A model generated the notes under the pieces. That model had not been told where the DNA came from, searched no databases, and was given only the letters and a program-made list of their open reading frames with translations. This document shows positions 33,707 to 42,072 of a DNA stretch of 50,917 nucleotides, piece after piece. Position 1 is the first letter of the stretch. Every line of letters begins with the position of its first letter. The stretch covers positions 1 through 50,917 of the forward strand of contig NZ_JANZYP010000074.1 of assembly GCF_025506355.1 (NCBI RefSeq). Reading direction: 5' to 3'. Both the position numbers and the translations under genes were made by a program. The DNA is from Sphaerisporangium corydalis. Its GTDB lineage: Bacteria > Actinomycetota > Actinomycetes > Streptosporangiales > Streptosporangiaceae.

Positions 33707-35113
33707 CTACACCCCTGTGAAGAACGGGTCGGTCCGCACGTGCTGGTCGTCCGCGCCGGCGGTCCTCGGCTCGGCGCGGCCCGCGAGCGCGCGGGTGGAC
33801 AGCCACATGCGGTAGACGAGGAAGATCTCGTTGAGGACCAGCAGGGCGCCGGCGCAGGTCGTGACGGGCAGCAGCGCGGCGGGCCCGCCCAGCGGCGCGA
33901 TCACGAACACGGCCGCGTGGAACTCGATCCCACTCATCAGGTGGGTGCGCACCCGGTGCCGGGCGAGGAAGTGGCCGAGGCGCTGCCGCGCGCCCACCGG
34001 GGCCTCGGCCTCCCAGGCCGCCGCCTGGTCGTACGGGCCCGAGGACGGCGAGGGCGGCGCGTAGGAGAGGCTCTCGGGGGTGAGGGGCCGGGTGAAGGCG
34101 AGGGAGTCGCCGGGGATCGACCCCTGCCTCGGGATCGTGGCCCCGTAGTCGCGCAGCAGGGGGCCGGTGTCGTCCCGGTCGCCGGGCCGCGCGCCGTCGG
34201 TCTCCCGCTCGCCCTGCCGGTCGGCGGCCTCCCGCTCCCCGGGCCGGCGGGCCGCGTCCTGGCCAACGGGCCAGGGGGCCGCGTCCTGGCCGATGGGCCA
34301 GTGGGCCGCGTCCGGGTCCGTGGGCCAGGGGGCCGCCTCCCGGTCACCAGGCTGGTGGGCCGCCTGGCCGTGGGCGGCGTCCCTGCGGGTGGCGGAGTCG
34401 AAGCCCCCCTCCTCGCCGGCCTGGTCGTACGCCTCGGCCATCTGGTCGAAGGGCTCGCCGGACCCGTACCCGTGGTCGGGCGGCTCGTGGGCCCGCGAGG
34501 TGTAGTCGGGGAAGTCGTGCGGCTCGGGGAGCAGCGAGCCGCACATGGCGTACCCGGCGCCCTGGTCCAGCGACTCGACGGCCATGGCGTCCCGGACCGC
34601 CGCGAGCTCCTCGCGGCGCGCGGCCCGCCTGCGCGACTTCACCGTCTGGCGCACCCGCTTCATCTGCGGGGCGTTGACGTAGCGGAACAGGTCGAGGATG
34701 GCGATCCCGGCGCCGAGCAGGACGTAGGCCATGCGCCCGGTCGCGACGTACTGGCCGTAGGCGAGGCCGAACGCGCAGCAGACGACGCGGAACCGGTCGC
34801 CCACGTAGTCGAGCCAGAGCCCGAACGGCGTCCCGGTGCCCTTGAGGCGGGCGATCTTGCCGTCCACGCAGTCGATCATGAAGCTGACGTAGAACACCAC
34901 CGCGCCCAGCACGAGCCGGTTCGCCGCGAAGCAGGCCGCCGACACCATGCCGAGGATCAGCGAGAAGCGGGTCAGGGCGTTCGGCGTGATCTCGGTGCGA
35001 TTCGCTACGAACAGTGCCACCCGGCAGGCCACCGGGTCGACCATGAACACCGTCCACCATGAGTCTCTGCGTTTGCGCGTCGCGCGGACGTCATCCAGCG
35101 AATAGGACCTCAT
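33707..35113 (-). CDS. CDP-alcohol phosphatidyltransferase with large repeat-rich loop
   Basis: A 468-residue membrane enzyme. The CDP-alcohol phosphotransferase signature is complete: DG-x2-AR-x8-G-x3-D-x3-D in CVDGKIARLKGTGTPFGLWL (about residues 80-103). Helices lie at about 35-70, 105-160 and 405-450. A hydrophilic loop of roughly 230 residues (about 165-390) rich in Asp, Pro, Gly and Trp is inserted into the helical core and includes five 9-residue repeats. The ATG of MRSYSLDDVRATRK is chosen by family alignment (R/K-rich start before WWTVF). It would make a phospholipid or transfer a polyol phosphate for the surface polymer. Confidence 0.88.
   Translation of the reverse strand: MRSYSLDDVRATRKRRDSWWTVFMVDPVACRVALFVANRTEITPNALTRFSLILGMVSAACFAANRLVLGAVVFYVSFMIDCVDGKIARLKGTGTPFGLWLDYVGDRFRVVCCAFGLAYGQYVATGRMAYVLLGAGIAILDLFRYVNAPQMKRVRQTVKSRRRAARREELAAVRDAMAVESLDQGAGYAMCGSLLPEPHDFPDYTSRAHEPPDHGYGSGEPFDQMAEAYDQAGEEGGFDSATRRDAAHGQAAHQPGDREAAPWPTDPDAAHWPIGQDAAPWPVGQDAARRPGEREAADRQGERETDGARPGDRDDTGPLLRDYGATIPRQGSIPGDSLAFTRPLTPESLSYAPPSPSSGPYDQAAAWEAEAPVGARQRLGHFLARHRVRTHLMSGIEFHAAVFVIAPLGGPAALLPVTTCAGALLVLNEIFLVYRMWLSTRALAGRAEPRTAGADDQHVRTDPFFTGV
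34223..34357 (-). repeat. In-frame minisatellite, 5 x 27 bp, in the CDP-alcohol phosphotransferase gene
   Basis: Five consecutive 27-bp units (34223, 34250, 34277, 34304, 34331), most starting GGCCGCGTCC or GGCCGCCTCC, encode a 9-residue unit of the type DAAPWPVGQ on the minus strand. They lie in the large loop between membrane helices. Confidence 0.88.
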
Positions 35114-35228
35114 AGCTGCCAGCATGGCCACGTGAAGCCACCGAAAACTCACCGTCTGTAACTAACATGAGATCTCTAGGCGCTTTCTTGACCGGCCTTG
35201 GCGACTCTCCTCGGGCGTCTTGACCAGC

Positions 35229-35257
35229 GCCCTCGCGACGCCGGCCGCCGCGAGGGC
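35229..35257. promoter_or_regulatory. GC-rich hairpin upstream of the second GT2 gene
   Basis: GCCCTCGCG and CGCGAGGGC form a 9-bp stem with an 11-nt loop, 90-117 bp upstream of the GT2 GTG, in the divergent gap with the CDP-alcohol phosphotransferase. AT-richer sequence (35135-35180) on its left probably holds the promoters. Role unknown. Confidence 0.4.
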
Positions 35258-35345
35258 CCGTGACCCGCCGCCGGAGGCGACGACCACGCTTCGCACACGG
35301 CCGGGCGCCTATCGTAGTGGTCATGACCCGTGCGGGAGGGGGCAC

Positions 35346-37268
35346 GTGACGGAACTCAGCGTCGTCGTCCCGATCTACAACGTCGAGCCGTACCTCGCGG
35401 CGTGCCTGGACTCGCTGGCGTCGCAGACCTGGCGCGACATCGAGGTCGTCATGGTCGACGACGGCTCCCCCGACGGCAGCGCCGCCATCGCCGAGCGCTT
35501 CGCCGCGCGCGATCGGAGGTTCCGGCTGGTCAGGCAGCCGAACGCCGGCCTCGGCGCCGCGCGCAACACCGGCGTCCTGCACGCCCGAGGAGAGTACCTG
35601 GCCTTCGTGGACAGCGACGACCTCGTCCCGGAGTACGCCCTGGAGTACCTCCTGGCGAGCCTGCGCGCGACCGGCTCGGACTTCGCGACCGGCAACGTCG
35701 ACGTGCTGACCTCGCGGGGACGCAAGCGGTCCCCGATGCACCGCCCGATCTTCCGGGGGTCGGCGGCCGGGACCCACGTGACCCGCCGGCCGGTGCTGCT
35801 GTACGACCGGCTCGTGACGAACAAGGTGTGGCGCCGGTCCTTCTGGGACCGCCACGGCCTGCGCTTCCCCGAAGGCGTCCTGTACGAGGACATCCAGGTG
35901 GCGATCCCGGCCCATTTCCTGGCCGGGAAGGTCGACGTGCTGGCGGCCCCGGTGTACGTGTGGCGGCGGCACGCCAGCTCCATCACCCGCAACCGGGTGA
36001 ACATCAGGAGTATGGAGGACCGCTTCGCGGCGGTGGAGTCCGTCCGCCGCTTCCTGGCGGAGCACGGTTCCCGGCGGCACCTTCGCGAATGGGACCGCGT
36101 GGCGCTCGACTCCGACCTGCGGATCTTCATGCACCTGCTCGACCGGGCGGACGAGCCGTTCCAGGAACGCTTCCTCGATCTCGCGGGCGGCTACCTCGCC
36201 CGCGTCCACCGCGCCTCGACCGACCGCCTCACCGCCGTACGGCGGCTCCAGTGGCACCTCGCGGGCAACCGGATGCTGCCGGAGCTGCTCGAGACGCTGG
36301 GCTTCGAGCGGACGACCCAGGACGACCACGCGCGGGCCGTCCGGCACGGGCTGCGCCACTACGGCAGGCTCCCCTTCCTCGACGACCCCCGCTACGCGGT
36401 GCCGAGGGAGGTGTACCGGATGCGGGAGGACCTCGTGCTGGCCCAGGAGGTGCGGTCGGTGACCTGGAGCGCAGGCAACCTCCAGTTGTCGGGGCGGGCC
36501 CGCGTGCTCCACCTGCGCGCGGCGCGGCGCCGCGACCAGCAGATGGTGGCCTGGCTGGTGCGGAAGGGGACGTTGCGCCGCCTGCCGCTGGGCATCGTCC
36601 TCGGGTCGCGGGGCCGCTACCGGTTCACCGTCGACCCTCGGCGGCTGCGCCCCCGGCGGGCGTCCGGGCCGGCGACGTGGACGGTCGAGCTGTGGGTGCA
36701 CAACCACGGCGTCTTCCACCGGGCCGAGCTCGGGCCGCCGTCCAACGTCAAGGCGCGCGGCCTGGTGAGCAGGCAGGTCGAGGAGGGGGTGTGGGCGCGC
36801 CCGCACTGGTCGGACCAGAAGACGCTGCGCATCACGGTCGGCCCGTCCCAGGCCCGCCTGAGCGGCCACCGCCTGGCCGGCGACGACCTGGAGCTGTCGC
36901 TCGCGGTGCCGGTCCGGCTCGGCGGCGGGGCCCGGCTGCGGCTGACCCCCCGCCCGGGCGGCGTCGCCCACCACCATCCGCTCGTCCCTGGCGAGCGGCC
37001 GGGCACGTTCGGCGTCCGGGTCCCGGCCGGCCCGTTACGGCGGAGCGTGACCGGGCGTCCGTCCGAATGGCGGGCGCATGTGGTGGGGGACGCGATATCC
37101 GAGCCGATCGCGGTCACGATGGCCGGCCCGAAGGCCAGGGCGCGTTACACCACCAAGGACCGTGAGATCACGCTGTACCGGACCGCGGCCGACGAGCTGG
37201 CGATCCGGGTACGGAATCCGCGGACCATGGCCACCCTGTTTCCGGCGGAGCACCGGCCGATCGTCTGA
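35346..37268 (+). CDS. GT2 glycosyltransferase with TagF-type beta-rich C-terminal region
   Basis: A 640-residue protein. The N-terminal GT-A domain is clear: LSVVVPIYNVEPYLAACLDS, VMVDDGSPDGS, AARNTGVLHARGEYLAFVDS with the DSDD metal site near residue 90. Residues 230-360 are helical and 370-640 a beta-rich region resembling the middle domain of the TagF-like protein at 28.7-31.3 kb (RARYTTKDREITLYRT near the end), but without a glycerophosphotransferase domain. GGGAGGGGG precedes the GTG start. Likely a membrane-associated transferase of the same glycopolymer pathway. Confidence 0.85.
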   Translation: MTELSVVVPIYNVEPYLAACLDSLASQTWRDIEVVMVDDGSPDGSAAIAERFAARDRRFRLVRQPNAGLGAARNTGVLHARGEYLAFVDSDDLVPEYALEYLLASLRATGSDFATGNVDVLTSRGRKRSPMHRPIFRGSAAGTHVTRRPVLLYDRLVTNKVWRRSFWDRHGLRFPEGVLYEDIQVAIPAHFLAGKVDVLAAPVYVWRRHASSITRNRVNIRSMEDRFAAVESVRRFLAEHGSRRHLREWDRVALDSDLRIFMHLLDRADEPFQERFLDLAGGYLARVHRASTDRLTAVRRLQWHLAGNRMLPELLETLGFERTTQDDHARAVRHGLRHYGRLPFLDDPRYAVPREVYRMREDLVLAQEVRSVTWSAGNLQLSGRARVLHLRAARRRDQQMVAWLVRKGTLRRLPLGIVLGSRGRYRFTVDPRRLRPRRASGPATWTVELWVHNHGVFHRAELGPPSNVKARGLVSRQVEEGVWARPHWSDQKTLRITVGPSQARLSGHRLAGDDLELSLAVPVRLGGGARLRLTPRPGGVAHHHPLVPGERPGTFGVRVPAGPLRRSVTGRPSEWRAHVVGDAISEPIAVTMAGPKARARYTTKDREITLYRTAADELAIRVRNPRTMATLFPAEHRPIV

Positions 37269-37398
37269 CGGCCCGTGATTCTCCGGGGACCGTCCGTTCG
37301 CCATGCCACCCCAATTCGATACCGATATTGCACGATTTATCCGTCTATAGGGGGGTTGGGATAAGGTGGCGCGGCGCTGACGGTAAAGGAGACGGACG

Positions 37399-38106
37399 AT
37401 GCGGCGATGGATTCCGATCGTGCTCGCGGCGGTCATGGTGACGCTGGTGGCGGCGCCGCCGGCCTCGGCCCGTACGAGCCGCGCCGTGAACTGCGCGAAG
37501 GTGAAATGCATCGCCCTGACCTTCGACGACGGCCCCGGCCCCTACACCGGAAAGCTGCTCGACCTGCTGCGCAAGCACCACACGAAGGTGACGTTCTTCC
37601 TGGTCGGCGCGCGCGTGGAGAAGTACCGCAAGACCGCGCTCAGGATGGCCCGCGAGGGCCACGAGATCGGCAACCACACCTGGTCGCACCCGCACCTGAC
37701 CTCGCTCTCCGACGACGAGATCCGCGAGGAGATCGGCCGGACCCAGGACGCCATCGAGCACGCCACCGGCAAGGCCCCCGGCCTCCTGCGCCCGCCGTAC
37801 GGCGACACCGACGACCGCGTGGGGTCCGTCGCGGCCGAGATGGGGCTGGCGCAGATCGTGTGGAACGGGACCTCGCGCGACTGGGAGCTGCGAAACACCG
37901 TGGCCGTCACCAAGAAGGTGCTCGGGCTGGCCAAGCGGGACCGCGTCGTGCTGATGCACGACGTCTGGCCCGAGACGGTCAAGGCCATGCCGAAGATCCT
38001 GGCCACGCTGGAGAAGCGCGGGTATCACGTCGTACCGGTCAGCAAGCTGCTGCGCGGCCGGGAGCTCGGCGCGGGCGAGGTCTACCCGGTCGGCGGCTGG
38101 AACTGA
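37399..38106 (+). CDS. Secreted polysaccharide deacetylase (NodB fold, CE4)
   Basis: A 235-residue protein with a signal peptide (MRRWIPIVLAAVMVTLVAAP, cleavage near ASA-R). CE4 motifs: ALTFDDGPGPYTGKLL (motif 1, D-D), HTWSHPHL (motif 2, metal His pair), LRPPYGDTDD (motif 3), IVWNGTSRDWEL (motif 4) and VVLMHDVWPETV (motif 5). It deacetylates GlcNAc-containing cell-wall or surface polymers outside the cell. AAAGGAGAC precedes the ATG. It follows the glycosyltransferase genes, and its last 25 bp overlap the convergent hypothetical gene. Confidence 0.94.
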   Translation: MRRWIPIVLAAVMVTLVAAPPASARTSRAVNCAKVKCIALTFDDGPGPYTGKLLDLLRKHHTKVTFFLVGARVEKYRKTALRMAREGHEIGNHTWSHPHLTSLSDDEIREEIGRTQDAIEHATGKAPGLLRPPYGDTDDRVGSVAAEMGLAQIVWNGTSRDWELRNTVAVTKKVLGLAKRDRVVLMHDVWPETVKAMPKILATLEKRGYHVVPVSKLLRGRELGAGEVYPVGGWN

Positions 38107-38420
38107 CCCGGCGGTTCCTGACCTGGTGACCCCGGCGGGTCCTGCGCCGGCGGCTCGGGCGGGCTCGGCGAGAGGGTCTGGCAGGCGCGCAGGCTCCAGT
38201 GACTGATGGCCGGGTCGTCGAGCACCGCCGTGATGGTCTCCTCGACCTGCTCGCCGGTGGTGTCGTCCTGGGTGTCGACGCGGATGATGATCTCTCCGTT
38301 GGCCTGGCTGAGGTCCTTGCGCCACTGCTCGGGCAGCAGGGCGAGGATCCGGATGCCGTCGATCGGCGAGTCGGCCGACGGGTGCGACGGAGTGGTGTGC
38401 ATCGTGAGCTCGACCAGCAT
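38082..38420 (-). CDS. Hypothetical protein with Pro-rich tail
   Basis: A 112-residue protein I do not recognise. A compact N-terminal part (DGIRILALLPEQWRKDLSQA, GEIIIRVDTQDDTTGEQVEE) looks like a small alpha/beta domain. The C-terminal 30 residues are Pro/Gly/Gln/Glu-rich (PPEPPAQDPPGSPGQEPPG). No signal peptide or membrane helix. GAGGA lies nine bases before the ATG. Codon use is typical of the window. It overlaps the end of the deacetylase gene by 25 bp in antisense. Confidence 0.6.
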   Translation of the reverse strand: MLVELTMHTTPSHPSADSPIDGIRILALLPEQWRKDLSQANGEIIIRVDTQDDTTGEQVEETITAVLDDPAISHWSLRACQTLSPSPPEPPAQDPPGSPGQEPPGQFQPPTG

Positions 38421-38767
38421 TGTGTCGTGTCCTCGTCCAGTCCCAGGTGATGCCTTCGGTGCCGGCCGGAGCCGAGTCCCAGATGGTGCTCTCGGTGAGG
38501 GTGGTGACCCGCCGATGGCGATGCTACAAGGAACCACGACCGCGCGATCCCGGCTACTCCATTCGCGACGAACTTGAAATTCCCCGGGACTCGGACAATT
38601 CCGGCAATTCCCTCTGATTTCCCCGTATGGGGCGCATTCTCGCCGGTAGCCCGGCTCCGCCGGATTCCCATCCCGTCGCAGGCGGGAGGGCTGCTAACGT
38701 TGTCCACGGCTCCCGACAAGGTTACTCGCCGATGACCCTCACAAGGCCCATTAAGAAGACGAGGAAG
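38421..38767. other. 347-bp gap without a recognised gene
   Basis: The divergent gap between the hypothetical gene and the DUF397 gene. It contains AATTCC three times in an AT-richer patch (38578, 38597, 38606) and otherwise no long palindrome. TTGTCC near 38700 could be a -35 element for the DUF397 gene, without a clear -10. I see no convincing small gene. Confidence 0.4.
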
Positions 38768-38998
38768 ATGAGCGACGTGCACGAAAAGGCCGAACTGTAC
38801 GCGCTTGACATCTCGGACGTGACCTGGCTCAGCGCGCCCGGGAGCAACTCGGAGGACCGCATCGAGATCGCCTACCTCCCCGGTGGCGCGGTCGCGCTCC
38901 GCAACCCGGCCGACCCCAACGGCACCGTGCTGCGCTACACCGCCGCCGAGTGGGAAGCCTTCGTCCTAGGCGTCCGGGACGGCGAGTTCGACGACTGA
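38768..38998 (+). CDS. DUF397-domain protein
   Basis: A 76-residue protein. The DUF397 pattern is present: VTWLSAPGSNSEDRIEIAYL, GAVALRNPADPNGTVLRYTA and EWEAFVLGVRDGEFDD. DUF397 proteins usually sit beside XRE regulators and RsbW-like ATPases in actinomycetes (bldB/abaA-like neighbourhoods). Here it stands alone, 13 kb from such a pair. GAGGAAG immediately precedes the chosen ATG; an ATG 12 codons upstream is the alternative start. Confidence 0.82.
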   Translation: MSDVHEKAELYALDISDVTWLSAPGSNSEDRIEIAYLPGGAVALRNPADPNGTVLRYTAAEWEAFVLGVRDGEFDD

Positions 38999-39046
38999 CC
39001 CACCCCGCGACGGCCGGGACCTCCTCGGAGGGGTGGCGCGGGCGGG

Positions 39047-40255
39047 CTACCGGGCGGACGACGGCAGGGCGTGGGCGACGCGGCGGCCCAGGCGCCGCAT
39101 CGGGCACTCCACATACCGGTAGGTCAGCCAGCTCACCCCGAGCACCACGGACACGAACGCGGCGGCGAGCAGCGCCTGGGCGGCCAGGGGCCGCTCCCGG
39201 GGGTCGCCGAACAGGGTGAGGTAGAGCTTCAGCAGCGGGTGGTGCAGCAGGTAGACGGAGTAGCTGATCACGCCCAGCCAGACCAGCACGCGCGGCATCT
39301 CCCGGCGGCGGAAGACCATGCCGATCGCGAACGTCGCCCCGGCCAGCGCGATCGTGGTGATCCACACGCGCGGGTACGCCCACCAGCCTGAGGGGAAGGC
39401 GAAGACGGGGACGAGCGCCAGCACGACGGTCACGACCGCCACCGTCCGCAGGCCGGAGATCTGCCCCCGCTCCCAGCGGTACAGCACGGTCCCGGTGAAC
39501 ATCACCGACAGGATCGCCGGGCCCAGCCAGGGCGTGCGGCTGCCGAGGAGCACGAGCGTCACCGCGAGGCCCCCGATGAGCAGTGCGCCCGCCATGCGCA
39601 CCCGCCCGGAACCGGCGACCACGCAGCCGAGGCCGGCGACGAAGACGCCGAGGGCGACGAACGCGGCCGGGGCGCGGGTGAGGGCGGGGGCCGCGAGCAG
39701 CAGCCCGACGGCCAGCGAGGCGAGGGCGAACCCGACCGCCCAGGCGCCGCTGCGCCGGTGGAACCCGGCCACGAACAGCGCCGTGACCAGCAGGTAGAAC
39801 ACCATCTCGTACGACAGGGTCCACATCGTGTCGGCCACCCCCGCGGCCCCGACCACGTCGACGAGCATCGTGGCGTGCGCGGCGGCGGTGCCGAGGTCGG
39901 GCACGACCGCCTCGCGCAGCGGCACGAGCGCGACCAACCCGAGGACGAGCGCGACGACCAGGAGGTACAGCGGGTAGAGGCGGAAGAACCGGCCGACCCA
40001 GAACGCCCTGACGTCACCGCGGTGCTCCAGCGAGGCCGGGATGATGTACCCGCTGACCAGGAAGAACACCAGCACCCCGTACATGCCGAGGTTGAACCAG
40101 TAGGGCCGTAACCCCGGCAGGAACCGGTAGAGCATGTGCTCCATCAGGACCGCCGTCGACCCCACTCCCCGGACGGCGTCCAGCCAGGCCAGCCTCGGGC
40201 CGGGGGAATCGGAGGACGCCGTCGTCGCCGGGTCGACCGTCGAGGTCGTAAGCAT
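39047..40255 (-). CDS. Acyltransferase 3-family membrane protein
   Basis: A 402-residue integral membrane acyltransferase with about ten helices. Hallmarks: RLAWLDAVRGVGSTAVLMEH at residues 21-40 (the R/H region of the active site), YGVLVFFLVSGYIIPASLEH and RFFRLYPLYLLVV. It ends in RYVECPMRRLGRRVAHALP, like OafA-type enzymes. It would O-acylate a surface sugar, lipid or natural product using cytoplasmic acyl-CoA. It stands alone in orientation after the glycopolymer region, so modification of that polymer is possible but unproven. Confidence 0.9.
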   Translation of the reverse strand: MLTTSTVDPATTASSDSPGPRLAWLDAVRGVGSTAVLMEHMLYRFLPGLRPYWFNLGMYGVLVFFLVSGYIIPASLEHRGDVRAFWVGRFFRLYPLYLLVVALVLGLVALVPLREAVVPDLGTAAAHATMLVDVVGAAGVADTMWTLSYEMVFYLLVTALFVAGFHRRSGAWAVGFALASLAVGLLLAAPALTRAPAAFVALGVFVAGLGCVVAGSGRVRMAGALLIGGLAVTLVLLGSRTPWLGPAILSVMFTGTVLYRWERGQISGLRTVAVVTVVLALVPVFAFPSGWWAYPRVWITTIALAGATFAIGMVFRRREMPRVLVWLGVISYSVYLLHHPLLKLYLTLFGDPRERPLAAQALLAAAFVSVVLGVSWLTYRYVECPMRRLGRRVAHALPSSAR

Positions 40256-40413
40256 TCGACAAAACTTACCGGCTCCCGGCTTTCAAAACCGTGAACCAGA
40301 CTTTTCACTGGGTTTGCCCGATCACCCCGACCGCCCGGCCCGGCCGGATCACGGCCGCACCCGCCGGCGGCTCAACCCACCCGATCGCGGGTCTCAGCCG
40401 TGGACGGCCCCGG

Positions 40414-41964
40414 TCACTCCCACTCGATGGTGCCGGGGGGCTTGCTGGTGATGTCGAGGGTCACGCGGTTGATGTCCCGGACCTCGTTGGTGATGCGCGT
40501 GGAGATGCGGGCCAGCACGTCGTAGGGGACGCGGGCCCAGTCGGCGGTCATCGCGTCCTCGCTGGTGACCGGGCGGAGCACGACGGGGTGACCGTAGGTG
40601 CGGCCGTCGCCCTGGACGCCGACCGAGCGGACCTCCGACAGCAGCACCACCGGGCACTGCCAGATCTCGCGGTCGAGCCCGGCCCTGGACAGCTCCTCGC
40701 GGGCGATGGCGTCGGCCTCGCGCAGGACGGTCAGCCGGTCCTGGGTGACCTCGCCGACGATGCGGATGGCGAGGCCGGGGCCGGGGAACGGCTGGCGCCA
40801 CACCATCGCCGCCGGCAGGCCGAGCTCCTCGCCCGCGCGGCGCACCTCGTCCTTGAACAGGGTGCGCAGCGGCTCGACCAGGGAGAACTTCAGGTCGTCC
40901 GGCAGGCCGCCCACGTTGTGGTGTGACTTGATGTTGGCGGTGCCCGTGCCGCCGCCGGACTCGACGACGTCGGGGTAGAGCGTGCCCTGGACCAGGAAGT
41001 CGACGGGCCCGGCGGCCAGGATCGCCCGCTGCTCGTCCTCGAAGACCCGGATGAACTCCCGGCCGATGATCTTGCGCTTCTCCTCGGGGTCGGACACCCC
41101 GTTCAGGGCCTTGAGGAACCGCTCGGCCGCGTCCACCACCCGCAGCTTGACGCCCGTGGCGGCCACGAAGTCGCGCTCGACCTGCTCGGCCTCGCCCTTG
41201 CGCAGCAGCCCGTGGTCCACGAAGACGCAGGTGAGGCGGTCGCCGATCGCCCGCTGGACGATCGCGGCGGCCACGGCGGAGTCGACGCCGCCCGACAGCC
41301 CGCAGATCGCCCGCCCCTCGGGCCCGACCTGCTGGCGCACCGCCTCGACGGCGTCCTCGACGATGTTGAGCATGGTCCAGGTGGGGAGGCAGCCGGCGGC
41401 GTCCAGGAAGTGGCGCATGACGGCCTGGCCGTGCTCGGAGTGCATCACCTCGGGGTGGAACTGCACCCCGTACAGGCCCCGCTCGCGGCACTCCATCGCC
41501 GCGACCGGGGTGTCGCGCGTCCAGGCGGTGACCTCGAAGCCCGGAGGGGCGGCGGCCACGCTGTCACCGTGGGACATCCAGACCGACTGGGCGGCGGGGA
41601 GGCCGGCGAAGAGCACGCCCTCGCTCCCGACCGCGAGCGGTGTGCCGCCGTACTCGGCGATGCCCGTCTGGGCGACCTGGCCGCCGAGGACGCGGGCCAT
41701 CTCCTGGAACCCGTAGCAGATGCCGAAGGTCGGCACGCCGGTGTCGAACAGCCCCTCGGGGGCGGCCGGGGCACCCTCGGCGTACACCGACGCGGGGCCG
41801 CCGGACAGGATGATCGCCTTCGGGTTCCGGGCGAGCATCTCGCTCACCGGCATGCTGGAGGGGACGATCTCGGAGTACACGTGGCACTCACGGACCCGCC
41901 GGGCGATCAACTGCGCGTATTGCGCGCCGAAGTCGACGACCAGGACCGTGTCGAACTCTGACAC
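40414..41964 (-). CDS. guaA: GMP synthase (glutamine-hydrolysing)
   Basis: 516 residues, the normal length. It converts XMP, glutamine and ATP to GMP. The class I amidotransferase domain has Cys83 (GICYGFQE) and His170/Glu172 (GVQFHPEV); the ATP-pyrophosphatase P-loop [10 protein letters not shown] is near residue 217; the C-terminal dimerisation domain ends [20 protein letters not shown]. The start is a GTG ([15 protein letters not shown]) with GGGGGG about nine bases upstream. A longer in-frame extension is rejected because it crosses into the divergent gene region and has no family similarity. Confidence 0.98.
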   Translation of the reverse strand: MSEFDTVLVVDFGAQYAQLIARRVRECHVYSEIVPSSMPVSEMLARNPKAIILSGGPASVYAEGAPAAPEGLFDTGVPTFGICYGFQEMARVLGGQVAQTGIAEYGGTPLAVGSEGVLFAGLPAAQSVWMSHGDSVAAAPPGFEVTAWTRDTPVAAMECRERGLYGVQFHPEVMHSEHGQAVMRHFLDAAGCLPTWTMLNIVEDAVEAVRQQVGPEGRAICGLSGGVDSAVAAAIVQRAIGDRLTCVFVDHGLLRKGEAEQVERDFVAATGVKLRVVDAAERFLKALNGVSDPEEKRKIIGREFIRVFEDEQRAILAAGPVDFLVQGTLYPDVVESGGGTGTANIKSHHNVGGLPDDLKFSLVEPLRTLFKDEVRRAGEELGLPAAMVWRQPFPGPGLAIRIVGEVTQDRLTVLREADAIAREELSRAGLDREIWQCPVVLLSEVRSVGVQGDGRTYGHPVVLRPVTSEDAMTADWARVPYDVLARISTRITNEVRDINRVTLDITSKPPGTIEWE

Positions 41965-42072
41965 CGAAAAGACCCCCCAAGAGCTGCCGCGGTCCCCCAG
42001 TCTATCGGCGCCCGCGTACGGCGGGACGCCGCGTGTTGATCTACCGGCGGGGATGAACCTCGGCCTCCTGAG

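Noticed and set aside
35091-36977. Minus-strand open frame opposite the second GT2 gene
   Set aside because: Antisense shadow rich in Val/Arg/His/Pro with no motif; the plus strand carries the GT2 motifs.
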